Origin: Xanthomonas sp. 3793
GTDB taxonomy: Bacteria; Pseudomonadota; Gammaproteobacteria; Xanthomonadales; Xanthomonadaceae
Length of the DNA: 64,000 bases
Reading direction: 5' to 3'
Assembly (NCBI RefSeq): GCF_024806835.1
Contig: NZ_JANTYU010000002.1
Span: 592,138 to 656,137 of the forward strand
This document shows, piece after piece, positions 1 to 8,619 of this stretch. The position numbers and the translations under genes were made by a program. The notes beneath the pieces are model-generated. The model ran no database searches. It saw only the letters and a program-made list of their open reading frames with translations, and was not told the DNA's origin. The first letter of the stretch is position 1. Each line of letters starts with the position of its first letter.

Positions 1-2
1 CG

Positions 3-80
3 CTGGGTGGCGGATTTGCGCCGGAGCCCGCACGCGACACCGCACACACCGCGCCCACTTCCGCACAACCGAATTCCTGA
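3..80 (+). CDS. Outer-membrane efflux protein, C-terminal fragment (cut by window edge)
   Basis: An open frame runs from the window edge and ends in TGA at 78-80, giving 25 residues starting LGGGFAPEPARD. Outer-membrane factors of the NodT/TolC type often end with a 'KALGGG' helix end followed by a short Pro/Ala-rich tail, which fits. Only 10 bases separate its stop from the emrA start, so it is read as the first visible gene of an outer-membrane factor-emrA-emrB operon, the usual order for such exporters. With so little sequence the family assignment is an inference from position and the LGGG ending. Confidence 0.55.
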   Translation: MGGGFAPEPARDTAHTAPTSAQPNS

Positions 81-90
81 GACATCGACG

Positions 91-1284
91 ATGAGCCAGA
101 CGACTCCAACTTCTTCCCAACCCGCGCCAGCCGCACCCAGCAAGCGCCGCGCGGCGCTGCGCATCGTGGCCATTGTGGTGATCCTGGCGATCATCGGCAT
201 CGTGACCTGGTACGTCCTGGTCGGACGCTGGTACGAGGACACCGACGATGCGTACGTGCAGGGCAACCAGGTGCAGATCACCCCGATGGTGGGCGGCACG
301 GTGGTCAGCATCGGTGCCGAAGACGGCATGCGTGTCGAGCGTGGCCAGCTGCTGGTGCAACTGGACCCGGCCGATACCGCCGTGGCGCTGCAGCAGGCCG
401 AAGCCAACCTGGCCAAGACCGTGCGCCAGGTGCGCGGTCTGTATCGCAGCGTGGAAGGCGCGCAGGCCGAATTGTCGGCACGCGAAGTCACCCTGCGCAG
501 CGCCCGTGCCGACTTTGCGCGACGCAGGAATCTGGCTGCCAGCGGCGCCATTTCCAATGAAGAACTGGCGCATGCCCGCGAAGAGCTCGCTGCCGCCGAA
601 GCGGCCGTGAGCGGCTCGCGCGAGAGCTTCGAGCGCAACCGTGCGCTGATCGACGACAGCGCGCTGTCCAATCAGCCGGATGTGCAGACGGCCGCAGCGC
701 AGGTACGTCAGGCCTATCTCAATCATGCGCGCACCGGCGTGGTGGCGCCGGTATCGGGCTATGTCGCACGACGTTCGGCGCAGGTCGGTCAGCGCGTGCA
801 GCCGGGCAGCGTGTTGATGGCGGTGGTGCCGCTGGAACAGGTGTGGGTGGAAGCCAACTTCAAGGAAACCCAGCTCAAGCACATGCGCCTGGGCCAGGAA
901 GTGGAACTGCATTCGGATCTGTATGGCGGTGGTGTCGACTACACCGGTCGCATCGAGAGCCTGGGCCTGGGCACAGGCAGCGCGTTCTCACTGTTGCCGG
1001 CGCAAAACGCCAGCGGCAACTGGATCAAGATCGTGCAGCGCGTGCCGGTGCGCATTTCGGTGGACAGCAAGCAACTGGCCGACAATCCGCTGCGCATTGG
1101 GTTGTCGATGAAGGTCGACGTCAATCTGCATGACCAGCAGGGCAGCGTGCTGCCGACCAAGCTGGCGACCGGTTCGGTGTTCTCCACCGATGTGTACGCG
1201 CAGCAGTTGCAGGCTGCCGACGCCGACATCCATCGCATCATCCAGGACAACCTGCCGTCGCAGGCTGCCAGCAAGGCGGGCTAG
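91..1284 (+). CDS. emrA: EmrA-type membrane fusion protein (HlyD family)
   Basis: Periplasmic adaptor of an MFS multidrug exporter, linking the inner-membrane pump to an outer-membrane channel. The 397-residue protein has a Pro/Ala-rich cytoplasmic start, one membrane helix at about residues 22-45 followed by RWYEDTDDAYVQGN, the typical EmrA entry into the lipoyl/barrel domain, then a long helical hairpin (about 100-210) and a C-terminal beta-barrel containing the ANFKETQLKH motif of EmrA. The frame is open further upstream to position 7, but that extension overlaps the preceding gene; ATG 91 gives a family-length protein. It is 6 bases upstream of emrB, so the two are surely co-transcribed. 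Substrates cannot be read from the sequence. Confidence 0.93.
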   Translation: MSQTTPTSSQPAPAAPSKRRAALRIVAIVVILAIIGIVTWYVLVGRWYEDTDDAYVQGNQVQITPMVGGTVVSIGAEDGMRVERGQLLVQLDPADTAVALQQAEANLAKTVRQVRGLYRSVEGAQAELSAREVTLRSARADFARRRNLAASGAISNEELAHAREELAAAEAAVSGSRESFERNRALIDDSALSNQPDVQTAAAQVRQAYLNHARTGVVAPVSGYVARRSAQVGQRVQPGSVLMAVVPLEQVWVEANFKETQLKHMRLGQEVELHSDLYGGGVDYTGRIESLGLGTGSAFSLLPAQNASGNWIKIVQRVPVRISVDSKQLADNPLRIGLSMKVDVNLHDQQGSVLPTKLATGSVFSTDVYAQQLQAADADIHRIIQDNLPSQAASKAG

Positions 1285-1290
1285 GCCACC

Positions 1291-2871
1291 ATGTCTTCGC
1301 AAGCTCCCACTGCGTCCGGCGGCCCGGCAGCGCCGGCGCCCGCTGCCGGCTTTCGTCCGGCCAGCGTGGCGTTGTGCACCATGGGCCTGGCCATGGCCTC
1401 GTTCATGCAGGTGCTGGACACCACCATCGCCAACGTCTCGCTGCCGACCATTGCCGGCAATCTCGGCGCCAGTTCGCAGCAGGCCACCTGGGTCATCACC
1501 TCGTTCGCGGTGAGCACGGCGATCGCGTTGCCGTTGACCGGCTGGTTGAGCCGGCGCTTTGGCGAAACCAAGTTGTTCGTGTGGTCCACGCTGGCCTTCA
1601 CCATCGCCTCGTTGCTGTGCGGGCTTGCCCAGAGCATGGGCATGCTGGTGGTCGCACGCGCGCTGCAGGGGTTTGTCGCCGGGCCGATGTATCCCATCAC
1701 CCAAAGCTTGCTGGTGTCGATCTATCCGCGCGAAAAACGCGGGCAGGCGCTGGCGTTGCTGGCGATGATCACCGTGGTCGCGCCGATCGCCGGCCCGATC
1801 CTGGGCGGCTGGATCACCGACAACTACAGCTGGGAATGGATCTTCCTGATCAACGTGCCGCTGGGCATCATCGCCAGCAGCATCGTCGGTTCGCAGTTGC
1901 GGCATCGCCCCGAACAGCTCGAAAAACCGCGCATGGACTATATCGGCCTGATCCTGCTGGTGGTCGGCGTGGGCGCGCTGCAGCTGGTACTGGATCTGGG
2001 CAACGACGAGGACTGGTTCTCTTCAGACAAGATCGTGGTGCTGGCCTGCGTTGCTGCCGTGGCGCTGGTGGTGTTCGTGATCTGGGAGCTCACCGACAAG
2101 GACCCCATCGTCGATCTCAAACTGTTCCGGCATCGCAACTTCCGCGCCGGCACCTTGGCCATGGTGGTGGCGTATGCGGCGTTCTTCAGCGTGAGCCTGT
2201 TGATCCCGCAGTGGCTGCAACGCGATATGGGCTATACCGCGATCTGGGCCGGCCTAGCCACCGCGCCCATCGGCATCCTGCCGGTGCTGATGACGCCGTT
2301 CGTCGGCAAATACGCCTTGCGCTTCGATCTGCGCATGCTGGCAACCGTCGCCTTCATCTTCCTGTCGTTCACCAGCTTCCTGCGCTCCAACTTCAACCTG
2401 CAGGTGGACTTCAGCCACGTGGCCACCGTGCAATTGGTGATGGGCGTCGGCGTGGCGTTGTTCTTCATGCCGGTTCTGCAGATCCTGCTCTCCGACCTGG
2501 ATGGGCGCGAGATCGCCGCGGGCTCGGGCCTGGCTACCTTCCTGCGTACCCTGGGCGGCAGCTTTGCCGCATCGTTGACCACGTATCTGTGGGCGCGCCG
2601 CACGCAGGTGCACCACGCGCACATCACCGAACACATCTCGGTGTACACGCCCGGCATGCAGGAACAGGTCACCGCCATGGGGCAGGGCGACCTGCAACGC
2701 GGCGCGGCATCGCTCAACAACATGATCAACCACCAGGCCTCGCAGATGGGCTTCAACGACATCTTCTATCTGCTGGGCTGGACCTTCCTGGCGATCATCT
2801 TCTTCCTGTGGTTGGCCAAGCCGCCATTCGGCGCGGGCGCCGGTGGTGCGGCGGCGGCCGGGGGGCATTGA
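1291..2871 (+). CDS. emrB: EmrB-type MFS drug:H+ antiporter (DHA2, 14 TMS)
   Basis: Inner-membrane pump of the tripartite exporter. The 526-residue sequence has the DHA2 layout of 14 hydrophobic segments: LDTTIANVSLPTIAG in TM1, an ATWVITSF stretch in TM2, GWLSRRFGETK as motif A after TM2, and the motif C stretch APIAGPILGGWIT in TM5. The C-terminus ends in a short Gly/Ala tail. Six bases separate it from emrA. EmrB partners in enterobacteria export hydrophobic uncouplers and antibiotics; that range is family knowledge and is not shown here. Confidence 0.95.
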   Translation: MSSQAPTASGGPAAPAPAAGFRPASVALCTMGLAMASFMQVLDTTIANVSLPTIAGNLGASSQQATWVITSFAVSTAIALPLTGWLSRRFGETKLFVWSTLAFTIASLLCGLAQSMGMLVVARALQGFVAGPMYPITQSLLVSIYPREKRGQALALLAMITVVAPIAGPILGGWITDNYSWEWIFLINVPLGIIASSIVGSQLRHRPEQLEKPRMDYIGLILLVVGVGALQLVLDLGNDEDWFSSDKIVVLACVAAVALVVFVIWELTDKDPIVDLKLFRHRNFRAGTLAMVVAYAAFFSVSLLIPQWLQRDMGYTAIWAGLATAPIGILPVLMTPFVGKYALRFDLRMLATVAFIFLSFTSFLRSNFNLQVDFSHVATVQLVMGVGVALFFMPVLQILLSDLDGREIAAGSGLATFLRTLGGSFAASLTTYLWARRTQVHHAHITEHISVYTPGMQEQVTAMGQGDLQRGAASLNNMINHQASQMGFNDIFYLLGWTFLAIIFFLWLAKPPFGAGAGGAAAAGGH

Positions 2872-2930
2872 GCGCACGGCAGGTTTTGCCGCTGGGCTAG
2901 ACTGGCGCTGTTCACTCGGGAGCAGCGCCG

Positions 2931-4457
2931 ATGGTCGGGTGTTGGGCAGGTAGGGCATTCACGGATGGAGCTTTGCCAGCGGCGTCGCGATCATCGCACC
3001 TGCCAGCGCGGCGGCGACAACTGACCCAGTGGTTTGCATGGCTGCTGCTGTGTCTTGCGTTGTGCTGCTGCTTTCCCGTTGCTGCCACGCCTGAGTCTCT
3101 CGGCGACCGCCTGGCCCGGCAGATGCAGCTCAATCGGCAGCGCTACGGCATCGTCGGCCAGGCAGTGGTTGTCGTGCACAACGGCAAGCGGGAATTTTGC
3201 GCAGTCGACGGCGTCGCCGATCTGCAGACACAGCAACCGATCACGCGCGAGCAGATCTTTCCCGTATTTTCGATCGGCAAGCTGTTTGTCAGTACCTTGA
3301 TCATGCAACTGGTCGAGGCAGGGCAGATCGACCTGGACCAGCCGGCCAGGCAGTATCTGCCCGCGTTGCCCGCGCCCTGGAAGCGCATCACCGTTCGGCA
3401 GCTGCTCGATCATACCTCCGGTCTACCGGAGTACTTCGAGCCGTCGCAGATGCGTGGCTCGGTCCAGGACAATGCGCGCTTTCCAGCCAGCGCGCAGGCG
3501 ATGTTCGAGCGACTGGCCATACAGCCCTTGGTTGCCGTTCCCGGCAGCCAAACGCGCTACACCAACACCAATTACGTGGTGCTGGCGCAGCTACTGCAGG
3601 CGCACTACCGCAAGCCGTATCCGCAGATCGCATCGGAGCGGATCATCGCCAAGCTGCATCTGACGCGCACATCTGTTGGGCTCCCACTGCTGCCTGCACA
3701 CAGCGTGGCCAGCGCGTACCTCGGTAAAGACGGCAAGCCGGAGCTGGAGCCGACTGTCGCCTGGCCGGACTACGCGCTCGCACATGGGCAGTTGTATACG
3801 AGCGTCGACGATCTGAGCACGTTCCTGGAGGCGGTGCGGACCGGGCGTCTGGTGGGCCAGGACACGCTGCGCCAGCTCTGGCAACCGCAGACGCTTGCCA
3901 ATGGACAGCGCGGCTGGTTCGCCAGTGGGTGGGAGCTCGGGCAGGACGACGCGTATCAGGCGATTGGCCACGATGGCGGCGCGCGGGCGAGAGTGCGGAT
4001 CCTGTTCGATACGACGCTTGATGGGGACAGTTACAGCGTCGTCTATCTCACCAATGGCAGCGCACGCGGTGTGTGGAGCAGGGTGCTGCTGGATAGCGTG
4101 CTTGGCACGCTTTCGCCGCAACGGTTTGCCGATAAGTCGCTGGCTGAATCGCTGATTGCCTACGCGCTGCGCGCTTCCGACGAGCAGGACAACCGTCTCT
4201 TTGTGCAGGCACTGCGGGCACGGCCCGGCCTCTCCGACACTGCGCTCGAACGCGCGATCAATACGACCGGCTACACCGTGCTGTCCAACCTGGGCGCCAC
4301 CGCCGCGATCAGGGTGTTTGCACTCAACGTGGACGTGTTCCCGGCATCGCGCAATGCGCAGGACAGCCTGGCTGAAGCGTACGAGGCGGCCGGAGACCTT
4401 GCACGTGCCAAGCGCATCAGGCAAGCGATCAAGGGCAAGTCCAGCAGTGCCGACTGA
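2931..4457 (+). CDS. Secreted serine hydrolase of the beta-lactamase/penicillin-binding (class C-like) family
   Basis: The 508-residue protein has a hydrophobic export segment (about residues 33-52, ending CFPVAATPES) after an unusually long, Arg-containing n-region. The active-site signature SIGK at 114-117 and YTN at 210-212 match the SxxK and YxN motifs of class C beta-lactamases and DD-peptidases. The last 120 residues form an extra helical region. Start ATG 2931 is backed by GGGAG eight bases upstream. Whether it is an esterase, a peptidase or an antibiotic hydrolase cannot be told; most family members outside true AmpC are esterases or D-aminopeptidases. It stands alone, 59 bases after emrB. 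Confidence 0.85.
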   Translation: MVGCWAGRAFTDGALPAASRSSHLPARRRQLTQWFAWLLLCLALCCCFPVAATPESLGDRLARQMQLNRQRYGIVGQAVVVVHNGKREFCAVDGVADLQTQQPITREQIFPVFSIGKLFVSTLIMQLVEAGQIDLDQPARQYLPALPAPWKRITVRQLLDHTSGLPEYFEPSQMRGSVQDNARFPASAQAMFERLAIQPLVAVPGSQTRYTNTNYVVLAQLLQAHYRKPYPQIASERIIAKLHLTRTSVGLPLLPAHSVASAYLGKDGKPELEPTVAWPDYALAHGQLYTSVDDLSTFLEAVRTGRLVGQDTLRQLWQPQTLANGQRGWFASGWELGQDDAYQAIGHDGGARARVRILFDTTLDGDSYSVVYLTNGSARGVWSRVLLDSVLGTLSPQRFADKSLAESLIAYALRASDEQDNRLFVQALRARPGLSDTALERAINTTGYTVLSNLGATAAIRVFALNVDVFPASRNAQDSLAEAYEAAGDLARAKRIRQAIKGKSSSAD

Positions 4458-4736
4458 GGGCAGCTAACAAACCGACTGTGCTCACCGTCAGGCGGGTGCA
4501 GCCGGTGCCCGGTGCGGCATGGACCACGTGTCCCCCCGTTTTTGAGCGCGCTGTCCGTTCCCGCGTGACGACTGCTCGCCACGTTCTGGCCACTCTGGGT
4601 GCGGCTCACACGCCGCTGCGCGATCTCCTGGCGGGTGCGGCCGGTGTTCGCAATCGGCAGATGCCGCTCCTAGGACCCGTTTCTCCGCGCCGTGCGCCCG
4701 ACCTCGCTCGCGGCATGTGGCAGTCGCTCCGGCACA

Positions 4737-5660
4737 CTACTGATGCGTCACCGCAGCTGCCGGCGTGCCTTCGGTGCCGCCTTGCAGTTTTACCGGTTGC
4801 GGCAACGCAAGCGCTCCATCGTTGGCGATCTCTTTTTCAACCGGTGCGCGCGTGCGCGCGGCTGCGGTGATGGCGTTGCGATCGTCTTGCGGCACTGCAT
4901 CGAGCAACTGCAGTGCATGGCCCTGATAGCGCACGTCCAGTGCATCCTGTAAGGCGCGTAGCGTTTGTACATCGCTGCATAAGGCGCTGGCCCTGGCTTC
5001 GATTGCGCGTGCCCGCGCATCCAGTCTGGCGTCGAGTTGGCCATCCATCGCCTGTGCGCGTGCATCGATCGCATCCGAGCGGCCGGTCATGATCTGCCAC
5101 AGCATGTGACGCTCGATGCTGCCTTTGAAGGCTTCGGCTTCGTGTTCGACATAACGCTCGAAGTTCCCGTCGAAGGCCTGTTGGTCCCAGCGTCCCTTGC
5201 CCAGCGTGGCATCGACATAGTCGTTGGCACGCGTGCGCAGGCGTGCGATCTTGCGGGCGTTGAGCGAACTGCCGGTCAGCACCTCGATCACGCCGCCCAG
5301 CGCGTCGTAGCTCAGGTCGACCACCGCGTGCGCCATATCGGCGACCTGCGGCATCAGTGCACGGGCGTGTTGTTCCATCTCGCGCAATCGCTCGCTGTCG
5401 GCAGCACTGATCTGTTGCACCTGGTGATCAATGCTCAACTCGCCAGCGTGGAAGAACACCTCGCGCGGCACGCCAGTGTCGCGGTAAAGCCAGATGCCGC
5501 CGCTGTCGGCGAGCACATTGAACGCTGTGCCAAGGCCGCATTGGTGCGATGACACCTGAGCTCGATGCGTCTGCGCCGCGCCGCTATGGGCCTGCTGTGC
5601 CCATGCGGGCGTGCTGAACGTGGCAATCAGCATCAAGGCAAGTGGCAGCGAACGGCGCAT
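4737..5660 (-). CDS. DUF2884 (YggN-like) exported protein
   Basis: A 307-residue protein with a clear Sec signal peptide (MRRSLPLALMLIATFSTPAWA, cleavage after AWA) and then the DUF2884 pattern: an N-terminal Cys, a beta-rich stretch with GGIWLYRDTG, and a long helical region. YggN-type proteins are periplasmic and of unknown function. ATG 5660 directly precedes the signal peptide. The same frame is open back through the tRNA-Leu gene, which gives a misleading longer ORF. The C-terminus is low in complexity (repeated Asp-Ala-Arg in the 200s). Confidence 0.82.
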   Translation of the reverse strand: MRRSLPLALMLIATFSTPAWAQQAHSGAAQTHRAQVSSHQCGLGTAFNVLADSGGIWLYRDTGVPREVFFHAGELSIDHQVQQISAADSERLREMEQHARALMPQVADMAHAVVDLSYDALGGVIEVLTGSSLNARKIARLRTRANDYVDATLGKGRWDQQAFDGNFERYVEHEAEAFKGSIERHMLWQIMTGRSDAIDARAQAMDGQLDARLDARARAIEARASALCSDVQTLRALQDALDVRYQGHALQLLDAVPQDDRNAITAAARTRAPVEKEIANDGALALPQPVKLQGGTEGTPAAAVTHQ

Positions 5661-6020
5661 CGGGGATTGCCATGATGGTGACGAGGCATCCTCATGCGTG
5701 TGGAGCGCGTGTGGCGCGTGTCGAAAGTCACTGCTATGGCGCTTGGGTGTGTGTTGGGTGCGACGGCGCGCAGTGATGTGTTTCTGGCAACACATCAGGA
5801 GATCACCACGCATGCGCTTGCTGCCCGGGCTGAGCTTGGCCCATGCCCGGTGACCTGGCCGCGCGATGGCGGAATCGTTCGATGCTGCTGCTGCCGGAGA
5901 CTGCCTGCAACAGACCACGGCGCAATGGCGAGTAGTGCGCGAAGGCAGGCGCCCAAACGCAAATGCCCAAACGCAAAAAACCCCGCCGAAGCGAGGTTTT
6001 TTGCGATCTACCGTGAGTCG
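5661..6020. other. Noncoding spacer between DUF2884 gene and tRNA-Leu, with hairpin
   Basis: About 360 bases with no convincing gene. It contains a 9-bp perfect inverted repeat, TGATGTGTT (5772-5780) and AACACATCA (5787-5795), with a six-base loop, about 110 bases upstream of the DUF2884 start, and the tRNA terminator described separately. The palindrome could be an operator or mRNA hairpin; nothing decides between these. Confidence 0.4.
5973..6004 (-). terminator. Rho-independent terminator after tRNA-Leu
   Basis: GCAAAAAACC (5973-5982) pairs with GGTTTTTTGC (5995-6004), and CGC pairs with GCG inside around a CGAA loop with one mismatch. Read on the minus strand it lies 17 bases downstream of the tRNA 3' end and carries a run of six U, so it most likely ends the tRNA transcript. 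Confidence 0.75.
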
Positions 6021-6107
6021 TGGTGCCCAGGAGAGGACTCGAACCTCCACGAAGTTGCCCCCGCTAGCACCTGAAGCTAGTGCGTCTACCAATTCCGCCA
6101 CCTGGGC
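6021..6107 (-). tRNA. tRNA-Leu(CAG)
   Basis: The minus strand reads GCCCAGGTGGCGGAATTGG... to ...CTCCTGGGCACCA, an 87-nt class II tRNA. The acceptor stem GCCCAGG pairs with CCTGGGC, the anticodon stem CTAGC/GCTAG encloses the loop TTCAGGT with anticodon CAG, the long variable arm is present, the T loop contains GGTTCGAGTCC, and the 3' CCA is encoded. It decodes the leucine codon CUG, the dominant Leu codon at this GC content. Confidence 0.97.
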
Positions 6108-6248
6108 GACTCAGGGGGCGAATTGTGCAAGCTGCGCGCGCGGCTGTCAACGCATCTGGCACAAATTCTTGACGTGGCTGGCGCCTGCCGGCGATGTGAG
6201 AAGACGGCGTGGCGGCCATGCGCATTGCATGGCCGCCACGGCACGCGA

Positions 6249-8510
6249 TTACGGCAGCTGCGCCGCCTGCAAGATGACCTCCGCACTTTGCACCGGTTCG
6301 CTTGCCGAACGCGCCAGCTGCACTCGGTAGGTGCCGGCAGCGATCTTCCAGTGACGTGCCTTGGCATCGAAATCGGCCAGCGTCTTCGGCTCGGCCACCA
6401 CCTGCACGCTGCGCTTTTCACCCGGCTTGAGCGTGAGCTTCTGCCAGCCGATCAGGCGCAGCGGGGTGGGGTGGCCGTCGGGCAGGGTGACGTAGAGCTG
6501 CGGCACGGCGGCGCCTTCGCGCGGGCCGGTGTTCTCCACGTCAAAGCGCGCGGTGAGGGTACTGCCTTGCGCGTCCACCTGCAGGCCGCCCATGCGGAAC
6601 TGCGTGTACGACAGACCATGGCCGAACGGGTACCTCGGGGTCAGCTTGCGCGCGGCAAACCACTTGTAGCCGACGTTGGCGCCTTCGATGGCGTAGTCGA
6701 TCGTGTCTTTGCCCGGCTTGGCCGGCTTGAAGCCCAGCCCCGGAATCGAGGGGCGCGGCAACTGCGATTCGTCCACCGGCCAGGTCACCGGCAGATGGCC
6801 GGAGGGATTGACCTTGCCGGTCAGCAGGTTGGCGATCGCCTCGCCGCCGCCGATACCCGGATACCAGGCCTGCAGCACTGCCGGCACGCGTTCGGCCCAG
6901 GGCATGCGCACCGGGCCGTTGGTTTCCAGCACCACGGTGGTTTTGGGGTTGGCCTTGGCCACCGCCTCGATCAAGGCATCCTGGTTGTCCGGCAATTGCA
7001 TGTCCGGCAGATCCACCGATTCGGCGGCCCATTGGGTGGCGAACACGATCGCCACATCGGCCGCCTTGGCCGCGCGCGCGGCGGCAGCGCGGTCCTTGCC
7101 GTCGACATAATCGATCTGCACGTTCGGCAATGCCGCGCGCAGCGCCTGCAACGGCGAGGACGGATGGATGATCACCGGGCCCGGCCAGGTGGTCGGGGTG
7201 AGCCCGGGCACCGCGTTGCCGCCGTTGATGGTGTAGTCCACCCGCGAGGAGCCGCCGCCGGACATCACGCCCTTGTCGGCGTAACCACCGATCACCGCGA
7301 TGCGGCGCACGTCCCTGGACAACGGCAGGGTCGCCTGCTCGTTACGCAGCAGCACGCTGCCTTCTTCGGCGACATGCTGCGCGGCCAGCAGCCCGGCCTT
7401 GCCGTCGATCGGCTGGCGCTTAGTGGGATGATCGAACGCGCCATGCGCGAACAGGCTGCGCAGCACGCGCTTGACCATATCGTCGAAGCGCGCGCGTGGT
7501 ACCACGCCGGCCGACACCGCCATGCGCAACGGGGCATCGAAGAACACCGCCGCATCGAACACTTCGCCGGCCGATTGCTGATCCAGTCCGGCCAGGGCCG
7601 CCCTGGAGCCGCTGTGCACGCCGCCCCAATCGGACATCACATAGCCAGGGTAGTTCCATTCCTGCTTGAGCACCTGGTTGAGCAGGTAATCGTGCTCGCA
7701 GCCGTAGATGCCGTTGATCTTGTTGTAGGAGCACATCACCGAAGCCGGGTCGCCGATCTTCAGCGCGATCTCGAATGCCAGCAGGTCCGATTCGTGCATT
7801 GCCTGCTCGCCGATCTGCGCGCTATGGAAGTTGCGGCGCGTCTCCATGTCGTTGAGCGCAAAGTGCTTCATCGTCGACAGCACGTGCTCGCTCTGCACGC
7901 CGCGGATCGACTCGCCGACCATGGTGCCGGCCAGCAGCGGGTCTTCGCCGGCATACTCGAAATTGCGTCCGTTGCGCGGGTCGCGCTGCAGGTTGACGCT
8001 GCCGGCCAGCAGCACATTGAAGCCCTGCTGCCAGGACTCGCGGCCCATGGTCCTGCCGCCGGCGTAGGCCAGTTGCGGATTCCAGCTTGAGGCGGTCGAG
8101 GGGCCGGACGGCATCGCGGTGGCGAAGTCGCCCTTGCGGATGCCGCCGGGATTGGTCACGCCCACCCCGGCATCGGCCAGCTGCTGCGCCGGGATGCCCA
8201 GGCGTGGAATGCCGGGCACATAGCCGGCCGACCCCAGCGCGCCTTCGGGCTTGGGAATCTTGTCGGTGCCCAGGCCGAAGTAGCTGCGCAACATCTGGAA
8301 TTTTTCGTCCTCGCTCATTTGCGCCAGCAGCCGATCCGCACGCTGGTCGGCGGTCAATGCGGTGTCCATCCATGGCTGCGATGCCGGTGCGGATTGTGCG
8401 ATTGCCAACGGTGCAGCCAGCGCAATGCCCAGGCCCATCACCACCGCCAATACGAGCGGGCGACGGCGATAGACGGTTGTTGTAAACGTTTTCATATCGG
8501 GGTGTGGCAC
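6249..8510 (-). CDS. bglX: Periplasmic beta-glucosidase, glycoside hydrolase family 3
   Basis: GH3 enzyme that removes terminal beta-linked glucose, probably in the periplasm. The 753-residue protein has a signal peptide (to about residue 38), the GH3 N-terminal barrel with KHF (215-217) and the nucleophile motif VMSDWGG (Asp294), a GH3 C-terminal alpha/beta sandwich, and a fibronectin III-like end. Two starts compete: GTG 8510 has AAGGA six bases upstream; ATG 8495 (MKTF) is five codons later and overlaps a palindrome, so the regulation may be translational or operator-based. It lies 109 bases downstream of the M14 peptidase gene on the same strand. Plant cell-wall or disaccharide use is the usual role in xanthomonads. 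Confidence 0.92.
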   Translation of the reverse strand: MPHPDMKTFTTTVYRRRPLVLAVVMGLGIALAAPLAIAQSAPASQPWMDTALTADQRADRLLAQMSEDEKFQMLRSYFGLGTDKIPKPEGALGSAGYVPGIPRLGIPAQQLADAGVGVTNPGGIRKGDFATAMPSGPSTASSWNPQLAYAGGRTMGRESWQQGFNVLLAGSVNLQRDPRNGRNFEYAGEDPLLAGTMVGESIRGVQSEHVLSTMKHFALNDMETRRNFHSAQIGEQAMHESDLLAFEIALKIGDPASVMCSYNKINGIYGCEHDYLLNQVLKQEWNYPGYVMSDWGGVHSGSRAALAGLDQQSAGEVFDAAVFFDAPLRMAVSAGVVPRARFDDMVKRVLRSLFAHGAFDHPTKRQPIDGKAGLLAAQHVAEEGSVLLRNEQATLPLSRDVRRIAVIGGYADKGVMSGGGSSRVDYTINGGNAVPGLTPTTWPGPVIIHPSSPLQALRAALPNVQIDYVDGKDRAAAARAAKAADVAIVFATQWAAESVDLPDMQLPDNQDALIEAVAKANPKTTVVLETNGPVRMPWAERVPAVLQAWYPGIGGGEAIANLLTGKVNPSGHLPVTWPVDESQLPRPSIPGLGFKPAKPGKDTIDYAIEGANVGYKWFAARKLTPRYPFGHGLSYTQFRMGGLQVDAQGSTLTARFDVENTGPREGAAVPQLYVTLPDGHPTPLRLIGWQKLTLKPGEKRSVQVVAEPKTLADFDAKARHWKIAAGTYRVQLARSASEPVQSAEVILQAAQLP
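8481..8494. promoter_or_regulatory. Candidate LacI-type operator overlapping the bglX start
   Basis: TGTAAACGTTTTCA fits the pattern TGnAAACGTTTnCA, which is typical of LacI/GalR-family operators. It lies immediately next to the bglX ATG at 8495. It could also be a chance result of the codons for Lys-Thr-Phe-Thr, so the call depends on related copies at 10409 and 43430. Confidence 0.35.
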
Positions 8511-8619
8511 GGGGTGTCCTTGTGGTGCTGGGTCATTACAAAACTAAGGGGCACCGGGATGCCCGAATGGTAGGGGCGCACAGGCGCCGCTCGGCCGCTC
8601 GCCGGAATCGGCGCTGCGG

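Noticed and set aside
4737..6101. A 454-codon minus-strand ORF that extends through the tRNA-Leu gene
   Set aside because: The first part is a translation of the tRNA sequence and spacer; the real gene is the 307-codon part starting at 5660.
6123..8090. Long plus-strand ORF antisense to bglX
   Set aside because: Its translation is His/Arg/Gly-rich and antisense to a well-recognised GH3 gene; GC-rich genomes produce such shadows.
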